Of a stretch of DNA of 64,000 bases, positions 8,516 to 17,101 are shown in pieces. Where the stretch lies: contig NZ_BDAG01000001.1 of the NCBI RefSeq assembly GCF_002091715.1, positions 310,001 to 374,000 of the forward strand, read 5' to 3'. Source of the stretch: Pseudomonas migulae NBRC 103157. GTDB taxonomy: Bacteria; Pseudomonadota; Gammaproteobacteria; Pseudomonadales; Pseudomonadaceae. Position numbers and translations under genes: made by a program. Under the pieces are notes generated by a model, which saw only the letters and a program-made list of their open reading frames with translations, did no database searches and was not told where the DNA came from. Position 1 is the stretch's first letter; every line of letters starts with the position of its first letter.

Positions 8516-9964
8516 TCAGCGTTGCGCTGCGGGTACGCCTTGAGGCTCGGCTTGAGCCTTGGTGGCGGCCGGCGGGTTGGCTGGCCAGGCGTTCAGGTCC
8601 AGATCCAGATCCGGGAATTTGCTCGAATCGAACACCGGGGTCTTGATGCCGGCAGCGCGCTGGTCATCGTAGTCACGCAGGATGCGCATGCCGACCTTGA
8701 ACAGCAGGAACAGAGCGATCAGGTTCACGAACGCGAGCAGGGTCATGGTGATGTCGGCAAACGCGAACACCGTGCCGAGGTTCTCGATCGCACCCCAGAA
8801 GATCAACACCAGTACCAGCGCGCGGTAGCCGATCAGCGCCTTGCGGTTTTCACCGATCAGGAAGCGCAGGTTGCTCTCGCCCAGGTAGTAGTTGTAGAGA
8901 ATCGAGGTGAACACGAACAACGCCAGTGCCACGGAGATGAACATCCGGCCCCAGTCGCCCACGACAGCGGCGAGCGAGTTCTGGGTCAGGGCAATGCCGT
9001 CGCCTTCGAAGCCCGGAGTGTAGAAGCCCGAGAGCAGGATTAGCAGCGCGGTGCAGGTGCAGATCACGAACGTATCGAGGAACACGCTGAACGCCTGAAC
9101 CACGCCTTGTGCCACCGGGTGTTCGACCGACGCTACGGCCGCCACGTTCGGCGCACTGCCCAGGCCCGCTTCGTTGGCGAACACGCCACGCTTCACGCCC
9201 ATGACGATGGCACTGCCGATCAGGCCGCCGAAGGCCTGGTCGAGACCGAAAGCGCTTTTGACGATGGTCATCAACATGCCCGGAACGTGGTCGAATTGCA
9301 GCACGATCACGTAGATGGTCACGCCGATGTACACCAGGGTTTTCACCGGTACCAGCAGGTCAGCGACCTTGGCGATACGCTTGATCCCACCGATAAACAC
9401 CAGGCCCAGCAACACTGCCAGGGCCAGGCCGGTCCAGGTGGTGTCGAGGCCGAACGCATTGTTCAGCGAGTGGGTCACGGCGTGGGATTGCAGGCCGTTG
9501 AACGCGAACCCGAAGGTCACCAGCAACAGGAACGCCATGATCATGCCCAACCAGCGTTTTTGCAGGCCGTGCTGGATGTAGTAGGACGGGCCGCCACGGT
9601 AAGTGCCGTCGGCGTCGGCGCGTTTGTAGAGCTGGCCGAGGGAGCATTCAAAGAAGCTGCTGGACATGCCGACCAGTGCGGTCACCCACATCCAGAACAC
9701 TGCACCTGGCCCACCGAGGGTCACGGCAATGCCGACACCGGCGATGTTGCCTGCACCGACGCGGCCGGCGAGGCTGAGCATCAGGGCCTGGAACGAGCTG
9801 AGTTGCCCGGCGCTGCTTTTGAGGCTGTCGCGGAACACCGCGAACATGTGGAAGAAGTGACGCAATTGAACGAAACGCGAGCGGATCGTGAAGTAGCTAC
9901 CGAGCCCGACAATGAGCACGATCAGTACTTTCCCTGAGAGGAAGTCGTTAATGACTTCGAGCAT
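8516..9964 (-). CDS. Sodium:alanine/glycine symporter family (AGCS) transporter
   Basis: 482 residues, about 10-11 hydrophobic segments beginning with VLIVLIVGLGSYFTIRS. Family signatures include RVGAGNIAGVGIAV (residues about 67-80), GGPGAVFWMW and GTYRGGPSYYIQ, all standard for AGCS permeases that import small amino acids with Na+ (or H+). The C-terminal 45 residues are hydrophilic and Pro/Ala-rich. Encoded upstream of asparaginase and downstream of aspartase on the same strand, it may import asparagine or aspartate-related amino acids rather than alanine, but substrate cannot be read from sequence. The ATG at 9964 is the natural start; no clear Shine-Dalgarno stands out beyond GAGGAATAATCC. 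Confidence 0.92.
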   Translation of the reverse strand: MLEVINDFLSGKVLIVLIVGLGSYFTIRSRFVQLRHFFHMFAVFRDSLKSSAGQLSSFQALMLSLAGRVGAGNIAGVGIAVTLGGPGAVFWMWVTALVGMSSSFFECSLGQLYKRADADGTYRGGPSYYIQHGLQKRWLGMIMAFLLLVTFGFAFNGLQSHAVTHSLNNAFGLDTTWTGLALAVLLGLVFIGGIKRIAKVADLLVPVKTLVYIGVTIYVIVLQFDHVPGMLMTIVKSAFGLDQAFGGLIGSAIVMGVKRGVFANEAGLGSAPNVAAVASVEHPVAQGVVQAFSVFLDTFVICTCTALLILLSGFYTPGFEGDGIALTQNSLAAVVGDWGRMFISVALALFVFTSILYNYYLGESNLRFLIGENRKALIGYRALVLVLIFWGAIENLGTVFAFADITMTLLAFVNLIALFLLFKVGMRILRDYDDQRAAGIKTPVFDSSKFPDLDLDLNAWPANPPAATKAQAEPQGVPAAQR

Positions 9965-10269
9965 GGATTATTCCTCGCTGTTTTTTGTGTAGGCAAATGC
10001 TAGGCGGTCGGAAACATCGCGTTACACCGGTTTGCGCGCGGCAAAACAGGCGAGGCGAAGGTTCGTCCCGATTTCATATTGCGGGTTTGTTATTAGTTCG
10101 GGTTTCGCATGGGTTTGGGCCTCGTTACCGACGACCGCTCACGCGAAGAGGGGCGGCACTATACCTATGAGAGTGTCGTCCGTCTGCACGGTTGTGGTGC
10201 AAGCATCGAAACGAAGCCTTTGAAACGCCCGACGTTACCGGCGTCGGGTTTATGCGGGATCTGCTTTTC
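9965..10269. other. Intergenic region without a supported gene
   Basis: About 300 bp upstream of the AGCS gene. Short open frames here have no credible start sites or protein features. It should hold the symporter promoter, which I could not pinpoint. Confidence 0.6.
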
Positions 10270-10389
10270 TGTGGGAGCGGCGGTGCGACGATTCGACTTG
10301 CTCGCGAATGCGGTCTGACATCCACTATTGATGGTGACTGACACATCGCTTTCGCGAGCAAGTCGAATCGTCGCACCGCCGCTCCCACA
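10270..10389. repeat. Long compound REP pair
   Basis: An inverted pair about 120 bp long. Each arm has the usual GTGGGAGCGG and CTTGCTCGCGAA parts, but with an extra CGGTGCGACGATTCGA block between them, giving about 40-bp arms instead of about 23. It lies between aspA and the AGCS gene. Confidence 0.88.
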
Positions 10390-10430
10390 TTTCTCAGCCC
10401 CCAGACATTCTGATTTACTGCCAAAGAGTT

Positions 10431-10464
10431 AAAAAAAAGGGCCTGGGGAATAAACCCCAAGCCC
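10431..10464 (-). terminator. Rho-independent terminator of aspA
   Basis: GGGCCTGGGG and CCCCAAGCCC form an imperfect stem around an AATAAA loop. On the minus strand it is followed by a run of eight T (complement of 10431-10438). It lies 60 bp past the aspA stop. Confidence 0.85.
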
Positions 10465-10524
10465 TCAAAAGGTGAGAGGTGTCTAGTCCCTCGACCTGGT
10501 GAGCGGTGCTACTGATACGTCGGA

Positions 10525-11949
10525 TCAGGCTTTAAGCGGAACCAGACGCGGAGCAATCATGTTTTCCGGGCGCAGGATGTCGGCGAGCATTTCTTCGTCG
10601 AGCAAGCCTTCTTCGCGCACCAGTTCCAGCACGCCGCGGCCGCTTTCGAGGGCGATACGGGCGATGCGGGTGGCGTTTTCATAGCCGATGTACGGGTTCA
10701 GCGCGGTGACCAGGCCGATCGAGTGCTCGACCAGTTCGCGGCAGCGGGCTTCGTTGGCGGTGATGCCAGTGATGCAGTGCTCACGCAGCATGTCCATGGC
10801 GCGTTGCAGCAGGCGGATCGAGTCGAAGATCTTGAAGGCGATCAGCGGCTCCATCACGTTCAGTTGCAGCTGGCCGCCTTCGGCCGCGATGGTCAGCGCC
10901 AAGTCGTTGCCGATGATCTGGAACGCAACCTGGTTTACCGCTTCCGGGATTACCGGGTTGACCTTGCCAGGCATGATCGAGCTGCCTGGCTGACGCGCTG
11001 GCAGGTTGATTTCATTGATGCCGGTGCGTGGACCGCTGGACAGCAGGCGCAGGTCGTTGCAGATCTTCGACAGCTTGACCGCGGTGCGCTTGAGCATGCC
11101 GGAGAACAGTACGAAGGCGCCCATGTCGGAGGTGGCTTCGATCAGGTCGGCCGCCGGTACCAGCGGATGACCGCTGATGGTCGCCAGACGTTGAACGGCC
11201 AGGTGCTGGTAACGCGGGTCGGCGTTGATGCCGGTGCCAATCGCGGTACCGCCCAGGTTCACTTCGGTCAGCAGTTCTGGTGCCAGTGTCTTCAGGCGTG
11301 CCAGGTCTTCGCCCAGGGTGGTGGCGAAGGCGCGGAATTCCTGGCCGAGGGTCATCGGCACAGCGTCTTGCAGCTGAGTACGGCCCATCTTCAGGACGTG
11401 GCTGAATTCTTCACCCTTGGCGGCGAACGACTGGATCAGGCTGTCGAGGCTGGCCAGCAAGGCGTCGTGACCCAGCAGCAGACCCAGGCGGATCGCCGTC
11501 GGGTAGGCGTCGTTGGTCGACTGCGCCATGTTCACGTCGTTGTTCGGGTGCAGGTATTGGTATTCGCCTTTCTGGTGACCCATGGCCTCCAGCGCGATGT
11601 TGGCGATGACTTCGTTGGCATTCATGTTGGTCGACGTGCCAGCGCCGCCTTGAATCATGTCCACCACGAACTCTTCGTGGAAATCGCCGCGGATCAATCG
11701 TGCACAGGCTTCGCTGATGGCAGCGTGCTTGGCTTCGCTCAGGTGACCCAGCTCACGGTTGGCGTCAGCGGCGGCCTGCTTGACCATTGCGAGGCCGACA
11801 ACCAGCTTCGGGTAGTGCGAAATCGGAACGCCGGAGAGACGGAAGTTGTTCACCGCTCGCAGGGTCTGGATGCCGTAATACGCTTGAGCCGGTACTTCGA
11901 GTACGCCAAGCAGGTCTTTTTCTGTGCGGAAAGATGCAGCGGAGGACAT
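10525..11949 (-). CDS. aspA: Aspartate ammonia-lyase (aspartase)
   Basis: 474 residues from the ATG at 11949, chosen because GAGATGA lies upstream at normal distance; the 16 codons before it look untranslated. It reversibly converts L-aspartate to fumarate and ammonia, cytoplasmic homotetramer. Family signatures are clear: GTSTNMNANEV, the NNDVNMAQSTND motif and the superfamily catalytic loop GSSIMPGKVNP near residue 320. Length matches aspartase. It has its own terminator and a divergent LysR-type gene 180 bp away, the same arrangement I recall in P. aeruginosa (PA5429 beside PA5428). With asparaginase downstream, the cluster could feed asparagine nitrogen and carbon into the TCA cycle. Confidence 0.96.
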   Translation of the reverse strand: MSSAASFRTEKDLLGVLEVPAQAYYGIQTLRAVNNFRLSGVPISHYPKLVVGLAMVKQAAADANRELGHLSEAKHAAISEACARLIRGDFHEEFVVDMIQGGAGTSTNMNANEVIANIALEAMGHQKGEYQYLHPNNDVNMAQSTNDAYPTAIRLGLLLGHDALLASLDSLIQSFAAKGEEFSHVLKMGRTQLQDAVPMTLGQEFRAFATTLGEDLARLKTLAPELLTEVNLGGTAIGTGINADPRYQHLAVQRLATISGHPLVPAADLIEATSDMGAFVLFSGMLKRTAVKLSKICNDLRLLSSGPRTGINEINLPARQPGSSIMPGKVNPVIPEAVNQVAFQIIGNDLALTIAAEGGQLQLNVMEPLIAFKIFDSIRLLQRAMDMLREHCITGITANEARCRELVEHSIGLVTALNPYIGYENATRIARIALESGRGVLELVREEGLLDEEMLADILRPENMIAPRLVPLKA

Positions 11950-12129
11950 GATAGAAATCATCTCGATATGGACCCGGTCTGTGCCGGAACGCTGCAAATG
12001 CTAGGCTTGTAGAGAATTTTCGGCCAATGCTGTTAAACACTGGCCTATGCACATTCGGCATAATGCCCATGTGACGCCGTGTAGGCGGCGAGCGTGTGAC
12101 CTAAATTGGTGCGTGTCCGGGAGGACGTG

Positions 12130-13047
12130 ATGAATCTGGAAAGTAAATGGCTTGAGGATTTCAGTGCCCTGGCCGCCACCCGCAGTTTCTCCCAGGCTGC
12201 AGAACGCCGCTTCGTGACCCAGCCGGCATTCAGTCGGCGGATCCGCAGCCTCGAAGCCGCGCTGGGGCTGCAACTTGTCAACCGCTCGCGCACGCCGGTC
12301 GAGCTGACGGCGGCGGGGCAGTTGTTCCTGGTCACCGCACGGACCGTGGTCGAGCAGCTCGGTGAAGTGCTGCGCCACCTGCATCATCTGGAAGGCGGGC
12401 AGGGCGAAGTGATGCAGGTTGCCGCCGCCCACTCCCTGGCGTTGGGCTTCTTTCCGCGCTGGATCGCGCAGTTGCGCAATGAAGGTCTGAACATCGCCAC
12501 GCGGTTGGTGGCCACCAACGTTGGCGACGCAGTGCATGCGTTGCGCGAAGGCGGTTGCGATCTGATGCTGGCGTTCTACGACCCTGACGCCGCCATGCAG
12601 ATGGACCCGGAGATCTTTCCGTCGCTGCACCTGGGGCACACGGAAATGCTGCCGGTGTGCGCGGCGGATGCCAATGGCAAGCCACTGTTCGATCTGGAAG
12701 GCGAGGCCAGCGTTCCGTTGCTGGCCTACAGCGCCGGAGCGTTTCTCGGGCGTTCGGTGAACGGCTTGCTGCGCCAGCGTGCGCTGCGGTTTACCACGGT
12801 GTATGAAACCGCCATGGCCGATAGCCTGAAAAGCATGGCGCTGGAAGGGCTGGGTATCGCCTGGGTGCCGCAACTCAGCGTGCGCGCCGAACTGGCGCGC
12901 GGTGAGCTGGTGGTTTGCGGTGGCCCGCAATGGCATGTGCCGCTGGAGATTCGCTTGTATCGCTGCGCACTGGTGCGCAAAGCCAACGTGCGATTGCTGT
13001 GGCGAAAACTGGAAGGTGGCGCAGCCCAAACGCCTACCGGACTGTAG
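12130..13047 (+). CDS. LysR-family regulator, HypT/YjiE-like
   Basis: 305 residues. The start at 12130 is set by GGGAGG 5 nt upstream, and the protein begins MNLESKWLEDFSALAA. The N-terminal winged helix contains FSQAAERRFVTQPAFSRRI, close to the E. coli HypT (YjiE) sequence as I remember it. The effector domain shares the AAAHSLALG and GIAWVP motifs. LysR proteins are ligand- or redox-controlled DNA-binding tetramers. It is divergent from aspA with 180 bp between starts, so it may control aspA as well as itself. E. coli HypT responds to hypochlorite through methionine oxidation; whether this protein does is unknown. A REP pair follows immediately and no terminator was found. Confidence 0.9.
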   Translation: MNLESKWLEDFSALAATRSFSQAAERRFVTQPAFSRRIRSLEAALGLQLVNRSRTPVELTAAGQLFLVTARTVVEQLGEVLRHLHHLEGGQGEVMQVAAAHSLALGFFPRWIAQLRNEGLNIATRLVATNVGDAVHALREGGCDLMLAFYDPDAAMQMDPEIFPSLHLGHTEMLPVCAADANGKPLFDLEGEASVPLLAYSAGAFLGRSVNGLLRQRALRFTTVYETAMADSLKSMALEGLGIAWVPQLSVRAELARGELVVCGGPQWHVPLEIRLYRCALVRKANVRLLWRKLEGGAAQTPTGL

Positions 13048-13129
13048 GAGCCGGCTTGCTGGCGATCCAGACGACGCGGTCCGTCTGACACACCGCGTTG
13101 CGGGGATCGCCAGCAAGCCGGCTCCTACA
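13043..13129. repeat. REP pair (REPIN)
   Basis: Inverted TGTAGGAGCCGGCTTGCTGG arms. The left arm begins within 5 bp of the LysR-gene stop codon and includes part of it. Confidence 0.9.
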
Positions 13130-13223
13130 AGGATCGCGGATTGACCTTCGAGTCAATAAAACCGGGCTTTTGCGCCGTATGACAGATGGTCGTTTCGGGG
13201 GCTGTTTATCTGCTTCATTGAGG

Positions 13224-13303
13224 TATACTGCGCGGCCTTCGGCCGGTTCGTCCGGCCATTTTTCGTACAATCAAGCCACGCATTTTGCGTGGCTTGTTGT
13301 TTT
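13224..13303 (+). promoter_or_regulatory. purE leader with two terminator-like hairpins (candidate attenuator)
   Basis: A TATACT hexamer (13224-13229) precedes hairpin 1 (GGCCGG 13241-13246 / CCGGCC 13252-13257, followed by ATTTTT). Hairpin 2 (CAAGCCACGC 13272-13281 / GCGTGGCTTG 13287-13296) is followed by TTGTTTTTTG. CGGCC/GGCCG (13233-13245) can pair as an alternative to hairpin 1. Only 40 bp separate hairpin 2 from the purE start, too little for a full promoter, so purE transcripts probably cross both. Confidence 0.5.
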
Positions 13304-13343
13304 TTGACGCGCCTGCGGGCGCCCAGAGAGAAGAGGCACGACG

Positions 13344-13835
13344 ATGAGTGCACTGGTTGGCGTGATCATGGGCTCCAAGTCCGATTGGTCCACCCTTAGC
13401 CACACCGCCGATATGCTGGAAAAGCTCGGCATCCCTTACGAGGTGAAAGTGGTCTCTGCCCACCGCACCCCGGACCTGCTGTTCCAGTACGCCGAAGAGG
13501 CCGAGGCGCGTGGCATCGAGGTGATCATCGCCGGTGCCGGTGGCGCGGCCCACTTGCCAGGCATGTGTGCGGCCAAGACCCACCTGCCGGTGCTGGGCGT
13601 GCCGGTGCAGTCGTCGATGCTCTCGGGCGTCGACTCGCTGCTTTCCATCGTGCAGATGCCTGCGGGCATTCCGGTCGCCACCCTGGCCATCGGCAAGGCT
13701 GGCGCCATCAACGCCGCGCTGCTGTCAGCGAGTATCCTTGGCGCCAAGCACCCGAAGTTCCACGCGGTGCTGAAAACCTTCCGTGCTGAGCAGACAGACA
13801 GCGTCCTGGAAAATCCAGACCCACGCATCGCCTGA
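13344..13835 (+). CDS. purE: 5-(carboxyamino)imidazole ribonucleotide mutase, class I PurE
   Basis: 163 residues; start preceded by AGAAGAGG. It moves the carboxyl group of N5-CAIR to give CAIR in de novo purine synthesis, as an octamer in the cytoplasm. The signature GSKSDWS (residues 10-16), SAHRTP near residue 41 and the [12 protein letters not shown] loop are intact. It is followed 11 bp later by purK, which makes its substrate, so the two are one operon. The leader upstream contains two terminator-like hairpins, suggesting attenuation control. Confidence 0.97.
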   Translation: MSALVGVIMGSKSDWSTLSHTADMLEKLGIPYEVKVVSAHRTPDLLFQYAEEAEARGIEVIIAGAGGAAHLPGMCAAKTHLPVLGVPVQSSMLSGVDSLLSIVQMPAGIPVATLAIGKAGAINAALLSASILGAKHPKFHAVLKTFRAEQTDSVLENPDPRIA

Positions 13836-13846
13836 GGTTGTTGACG

Positions 13847-14929
13847 ATGAAGATTGGTGTAATCGGTGGCGGCCAGTTGGGTCGCATGTTGGCGCTGGCG
13901 GGCACTCCGCTGGGCATGAACTTCGCTTTCCTGGACCCCGCGCCGGATGCTTGCGCAGCCGCGTTGGGCGAACACTTGCGGGCCGATTACGGCGATCAGG
14001 ACCACCTGCGCCAATTGGCCGATGAAGTCGATCTGGTGACCTTCGAGTTCGAGAGCGTCCCGGCTGAAACCGTGGCGTTCCTGTCGCAATTCGTGCCGGT
14101 CTACCCGAGCGCCGAAGCCCTGCGCATCGCCCGTGACCGCTGGTTCGAGAAGAGCATGTTCAAGGACCTGGGGATTCCGACCCCGGCGTTCGCCGACATC
14201 CAGTCGCAAGCCGATCTGGACGCCGCCGTGGCCTCCATCGGTCTGCCAGCCGTGCTGAAAACCCGCACCCTGGGTTACGACGGCAAGGGCCAGAAAGTCC
14301 TGCGCACCGCTGAAGACGTGGTTGGCACCTTCGCGGAGCTGGGCAGCGTTGCCTGCTTGCTGGAAGGCTTCGTGCCGTTCACCGGCGAAGTGTCGCTGAT
14401 CGCCGTGCGCGCCCGCGATGGCGAAACCAGGTTCTACCCGCTGGTTCACAACACCCACGACAGCGGCATCCTCAAACTGTCCGTGGCCAGCACCGACCAC
14501 CCGCTGCAAGCCTTGGCCGAAGACTACTCCAGCCGCGTGCTCAAGCAGTTGAACTACGTTGGCGTGATGGCGTTCGAGTTCTTTGAAGTCGACGGTGGCC
14601 TGAAGGCCAACGAGATTGCACCGCGCGTCCATAACTCCGGGCACTGGACCACCGAAGGCGCCGAATGCAGCCAGTTCGAAAACCACCTGCGGGCCGTTGC
14701 CGGTCTGCCGCTGGGGTCGACAGCCAAGGTGGGCGAGAGCGCCATGCTCAACTTCATCGGTAAAGTGCCGGAGACCGAAAAAGTCCTGGCCATCGCCGAT
14801 TGCCATCTGCATCACTACGGCAAAGCGTTCAAGGCCGGCCGCAAGGTCGGTCACGCCAACCTGCGTTGTGCAGACCGCGAGACGCTGGCGGCACAGATCC
14901 TCAAGGTCGAAGCGCTGATCGCGGAATAA
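13847..14929 (+). CDS. purK: 5-(carboxyamino)imidazole ribonucleotide synthase
   Basis: 360 residues. The ATG at 13847 is preferred over the TTG at 13838 because GAGG lies 10 nt upstream and the protein then begins MKIGVIGGGQLGRM, the standard N-terminus. It is an ATP-grasp enzyme that carboxylates aminoimidazole ribonucleotide with bicarbonate and ATP to N5-CAIR, the PurE substrate. The fold markers KTRTLGYDGKGQ, the EVSLIAVRARDGE strand and NEIAPRVHNSGHWT near residue 255 are all present. Second gene of the purEK operon. The tail CGGCGG...CCGCCG just after the stop could be a weak terminator. Confidence 0.97.
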   Translation: MKIGVIGGGQLGRMLALAGTPLGMNFAFLDPAPDACAAALGEHLRADYGDQDHLRQLADEVDLVTFEFESVPAETVAFLSQFVPVYPSAEALRIARDRWFEKSMFKDLGIPTPAFADIQSQADLDAAVASIGLPAVLKTRTLGYDGKGQKVLRTAEDVVGTFAELGSVACLLEGFVPFTGEVSLIAVRARDGETRFYPLVHNTHDSGILKLSVASTDHPLQALAEDYSSRVLKQLNYVGVMAFEFFEVDGGLKANEIAPRVHNSGHWTTEGAECSQFENHLRAVAGLPLGSTAKVGESAMLNFIGKVPETEKVLAIADCHLHHYGKAFKAGRKVGHANLRCADRETLAAQILKVEALIAE

Positions 14930-15015
14930 ATAGTTTCATGTGGCAGCGGCGGAACCATTCAGGGGCCGCCGTTCTCTCATGGCAGGATGCGAAAGTCTGA
15001 CTAGGCTTTCGCTAG

Positions 15016-15174
15016 GTGTCCTGTCTCACCAATACTGTTCCTTTTTGACGGCGTCTGTTGTCGTCATGCTGCGTTGCCGTTCCTCGCCGTAGCTGGCTAT
15101 GACTCGTCGCGGCGCCTTGCCCGACGGCAACAGCCACTCGTCAAAAGAGGAACATTATTGGTGAGACAGGACAC
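15016..15174. mobile_element. MITE-like element with ~35-bp terminal inverted repeats
   Basis: The left end 15016-15050 (starts GTGTCCTGTCTCACCAATA) and right end 15139-15174 are inverted copies, differing by one substitution and one single-base insertion. The 88-bp centre has a further inner inverted pair (GTTGCCGT / GACGGCAAC) and no coding frame of note. Size and structure fit a miniature inverted-repeat transposable element. No clear target-site duplication was recognised. The right end lies 25 bp before the start codon of the next gene. Confidence 0.75.
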
Positions 15175-15199
15175 AGCCATTCAATCAGAGGGAAATGCC

Positions 15200-15445
15200 A
15201 TGGGAATTATTGGAACCATCTTTATCGGCTTGATTGTCGGCCTGCTGGCCCGGTTCCTGAAACCGGGTGATGACAGCATGGGCTGGATCATGACCATCCT
15301 GCTCGGTATCGGCGGTTCGCTGGCGGCCACTTACGGCGGTCAGGCCCTGGGCTTCTATCAGGCAGGTCAAGGCGCAGGCTTCCTGGGTGCGCTGGTTGGC
15401 GCCGTGATTTTGCTGGTGATCTACGGCTTGATCAAAAGAAACTGA
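15200..15445 (+). CDS. GlsB/YeaQ/YmgE-family small membrane protein
   Basis: 81 residues from the ATG at 15200 (GAGGGAAATGCC upstream); longer readings of this frame run into the MITE. The protein has three hydrophobic segments (GTIFIGLIVGLLARFL, GWIMTILLGIGGSLAA, GALVGAVILLVIYGLI) and the glycine-rich pattern of the 'transglycosylase-associated' stress family. It is an inner-membrane protein of unclear molecular function, often stress induced. Its leader is probably partly MITE-derived, which may affect expression. Identity is secure at family level only. Confidence 0.9.
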   Translation: MGIIGTIFIGLIVGLLARFLKPGDDSMGWIMTILLGIGGSLAATYGGQALGFYQAGQGAGFLGALVGAVILLVIYGLIKRN

Positions 15446-15491
15446 TCCAGGCGACAAAGCTCTCTCTGCGCCGCACGCAGGGAGGGCTAGA

Positions 15492-16070
15492 ATGCTCGGC
15501 GTTATACCGTCCTCTCTCATGCCGAGCACCTTCATGCGCCGTCTTCTGTTGACACTTCTTCTACTGGGTTCGGGCCTTGCCCATGCCGGCGAACTGCCGG
15601 AAACCGACTGGCTCGAACTGATGCCAAAGTCGGACCAGAAAGCCCTCGAGGCCATGCCCGAAATCGACCACAACTCCCCCGAAGCCAATGGCACCTTTAC
15701 CGAAAAGGGTGGCATGAAGCAGAGCAAGGGCTTGCCGGCGGTGATGTACTCGACCAAAACCGTGCCGTCGATGAACGATAAGAACATTCGCATCGGCGGT
15801 TATCCGGTGCCACTGGAATCCGACGCCAAGGGACGCAGCACGCTGTTCTTCCTCGTGCCGTATCCGGGCGCCTGCATCCACGTGCCGCCACCGCCACCAA
15901 ACCAGTTGGTGCTGGTGCGCTATCCGAAAGGGTTGAAGCTGGATGATATCTACACGCCGCTGTGGGTAACCGGCACGTTGAAGATCGAGAAGGTCAACAA
16001 TGATTTGGCCGACGCGGCGTATGCGCTGGATGCGGCGAAAGTGCGGGTGGTGAAAGAGTCGGATCTGTAA
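15492..16070 (+). CDS. Secreted DUF3299 family protein
   Basis: 192 residues from the ATG at 15492, which has GGAGGG 5 nt upstream. A shorter start at 15534 would give a neater signal peptide (MRRLLLTLLLLGSGLAHA) and cannot be excluded; an inverted pair GCTCGGC/GCCGAGC lies between the two. Cleavage is expected after AHA, giving an exported protein of about 160 residues containing PGACIHVPPPPPNQ, a hallmark of DUF3299. Function unknown. It is followed by a REP pair and stands alone between convergent genes. Confidence 0.87.
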   Translation: MLGVIPSSLMPSTFMRRLLLTLLLLGSGLAHAGELPETDWLELMPKSDQKALEAMPEIDHNSPEANGTFTEKGGMKQSKGLPAVMYSTKTVPSMNDKNIRIGGYPVPLESDAKGRSTLFFLVPYPGACIHVPPPPPNQLVLVRYPKGLKLDDIYTPLWVTGTLKIEKVNNDLADAAYALDAAKVRVVKESDL

Positions 16071-16076
16071 AAACAT

Positions 16077-16142
16077 TGTAGGAGCCGGCTTGCTGGCGAT
16101 AGCGTCCTCATGATCGCTATCGCCAGCAAGCCGACTCCTACA
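16077..16142. repeat. REP pair (REPIN), short centre
   Basis: Inverted GTAGGAGCCGGCTTGCTGG arms with only about 20 bp between them, located between two convergent genes, where it may also act as a transcription end. Confidence 0.88.
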
Positions 16143-16145
16143 GTT

Positions 16146-17045
16146 TTACAGCGCAGTGCTGCCGATGCTCACGCCCAGGGTATGGCTCGCGCCCGGCGCC
16201 AGCGTCACCACATCATCCATCACATTCGCCGTCTCAATACACAGCATGCGTTGCCAGCCATCGTCTGCCATGTCACTGAACGCCGCCGCGCGATCGATCC
16301 ACGGGTTCCAGATCACCGCCGAACGCGAACCGCTGCTGGTCAGCTCGATGCGCCGTTCCCAGGCGGGATCGACAATGGTCAGTTTCGCCGGGGTGTTGAG
16401 GTAGATGCGATCAGTCTCGCCGGTAAAGGTCAGATCACCAGACTGAGTCACGGTTTTCCAGTCATCCAGCGTCTCGATGTAATTCAAGCCATCCAGCCCT
16501 TCAACATGCACATTGCGCACGTCGCTGACCGCGAAATAGCTGTGCAGTGCCTGGCTGATGGTGACTGTTTCGGTGCCCTGGTTGTGGCTGGTCAGGCTGA
16601 TGTGCAGTTGTTCATCCAGTCGAATGCTCAACTTCAAATCCACCTGATGCGGCCAACCGGGGAAGCCGCCTTCAGGGTAGGGCAGGACGAATTCCACTTT
16701 CAGGCTTTCACCTTCGGTTTCGATGCCGCCCAGTTCCCAGTCCATTGCCCGTACAAAACCGTGGGCGGTCGGCGGTTCGTTGCTGACGCGCATCGCCTGG
16801 ACGCTCTGCGGGTTGCGCGAAAAGTTGCCGAACCACGGCCAGCACACCGGCACGCCGGCGCGGATGCTCTTGCCGGTCTTGAACACAGCCTCGTCGTTGA
16901 GCCAGATCAGCGGCGGTTTTCCAGCCAATTGATAACTCAGGATGTGCGCGCCTTGCTGGGCCACCAGTAATTCGGCCTGACCGTGGCGGATGCGCCAGCA
17001 GTTCAGTTCATCCAGTTTTACGGCTTCAACGTTGGGCGTGCTCAT
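16146..17045 (-). CDS. D-hexose-6-phosphate mutarotase (YeaD-like aldose 1-epimerase family)
   Basis: 299 residues, beginning MSTPNVEAVKLDELNCW. The enzyme interconverts alpha and beta anomers of glucose-6-phosphate-type sugars. Family markers include RAGVPVCWPWFGNF (about residues 62-75), PPTAHGFVR (His95-type catalytic residue), LHSYFAVSD (second catalytic His) and the conserved late motif VIWNPWIDRAAAFSDM. No signal peptide. No sugar operon surrounds it; an acyl-CoA thioesterase gene lies 56 bp upstream on the same strand, so they may be cotranscribed, but a functional link is not evident. Confidence 0.92.
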   Translation of the reverse strand: MSTPNVEAVKLDELNCWRIRHGQAELLVAQQGAHILSYQLAGKPPLIWLNDEAVFKTGKSIRAGVPVCWPWFGNFSRNPQSVQAMRVSNEPPTAHGFVRAMDWELGGIETEGESLKVEFVLPYPEGGFPGWPHQVDLKLSIRLDEQLHISLTSHNQGTETVTISQALHSYFAVSDVRNVHVEGLDGLNYIETLDDWKTVTQSGDLTFTGETDRIYLNTPAKLTIVDPAWERRIELTSSGSRSAVIWNPWIDRAAAFSDMADDGWQRMLCIETANVMDDVVTLAPGASHTLGVSIGSTAL

Positions 17046-17101
17046 GGGGCAACTCTCGATCGGTTACAAGACTGCAATGGACCGCAAAACGGTCGCCGTG
17101 T

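Noticed and set aside
9985-10318. Short plus-strand frames between the AGCS gene and aspA
   Set aside because: No start signals or protein features, and partly REP sequence.
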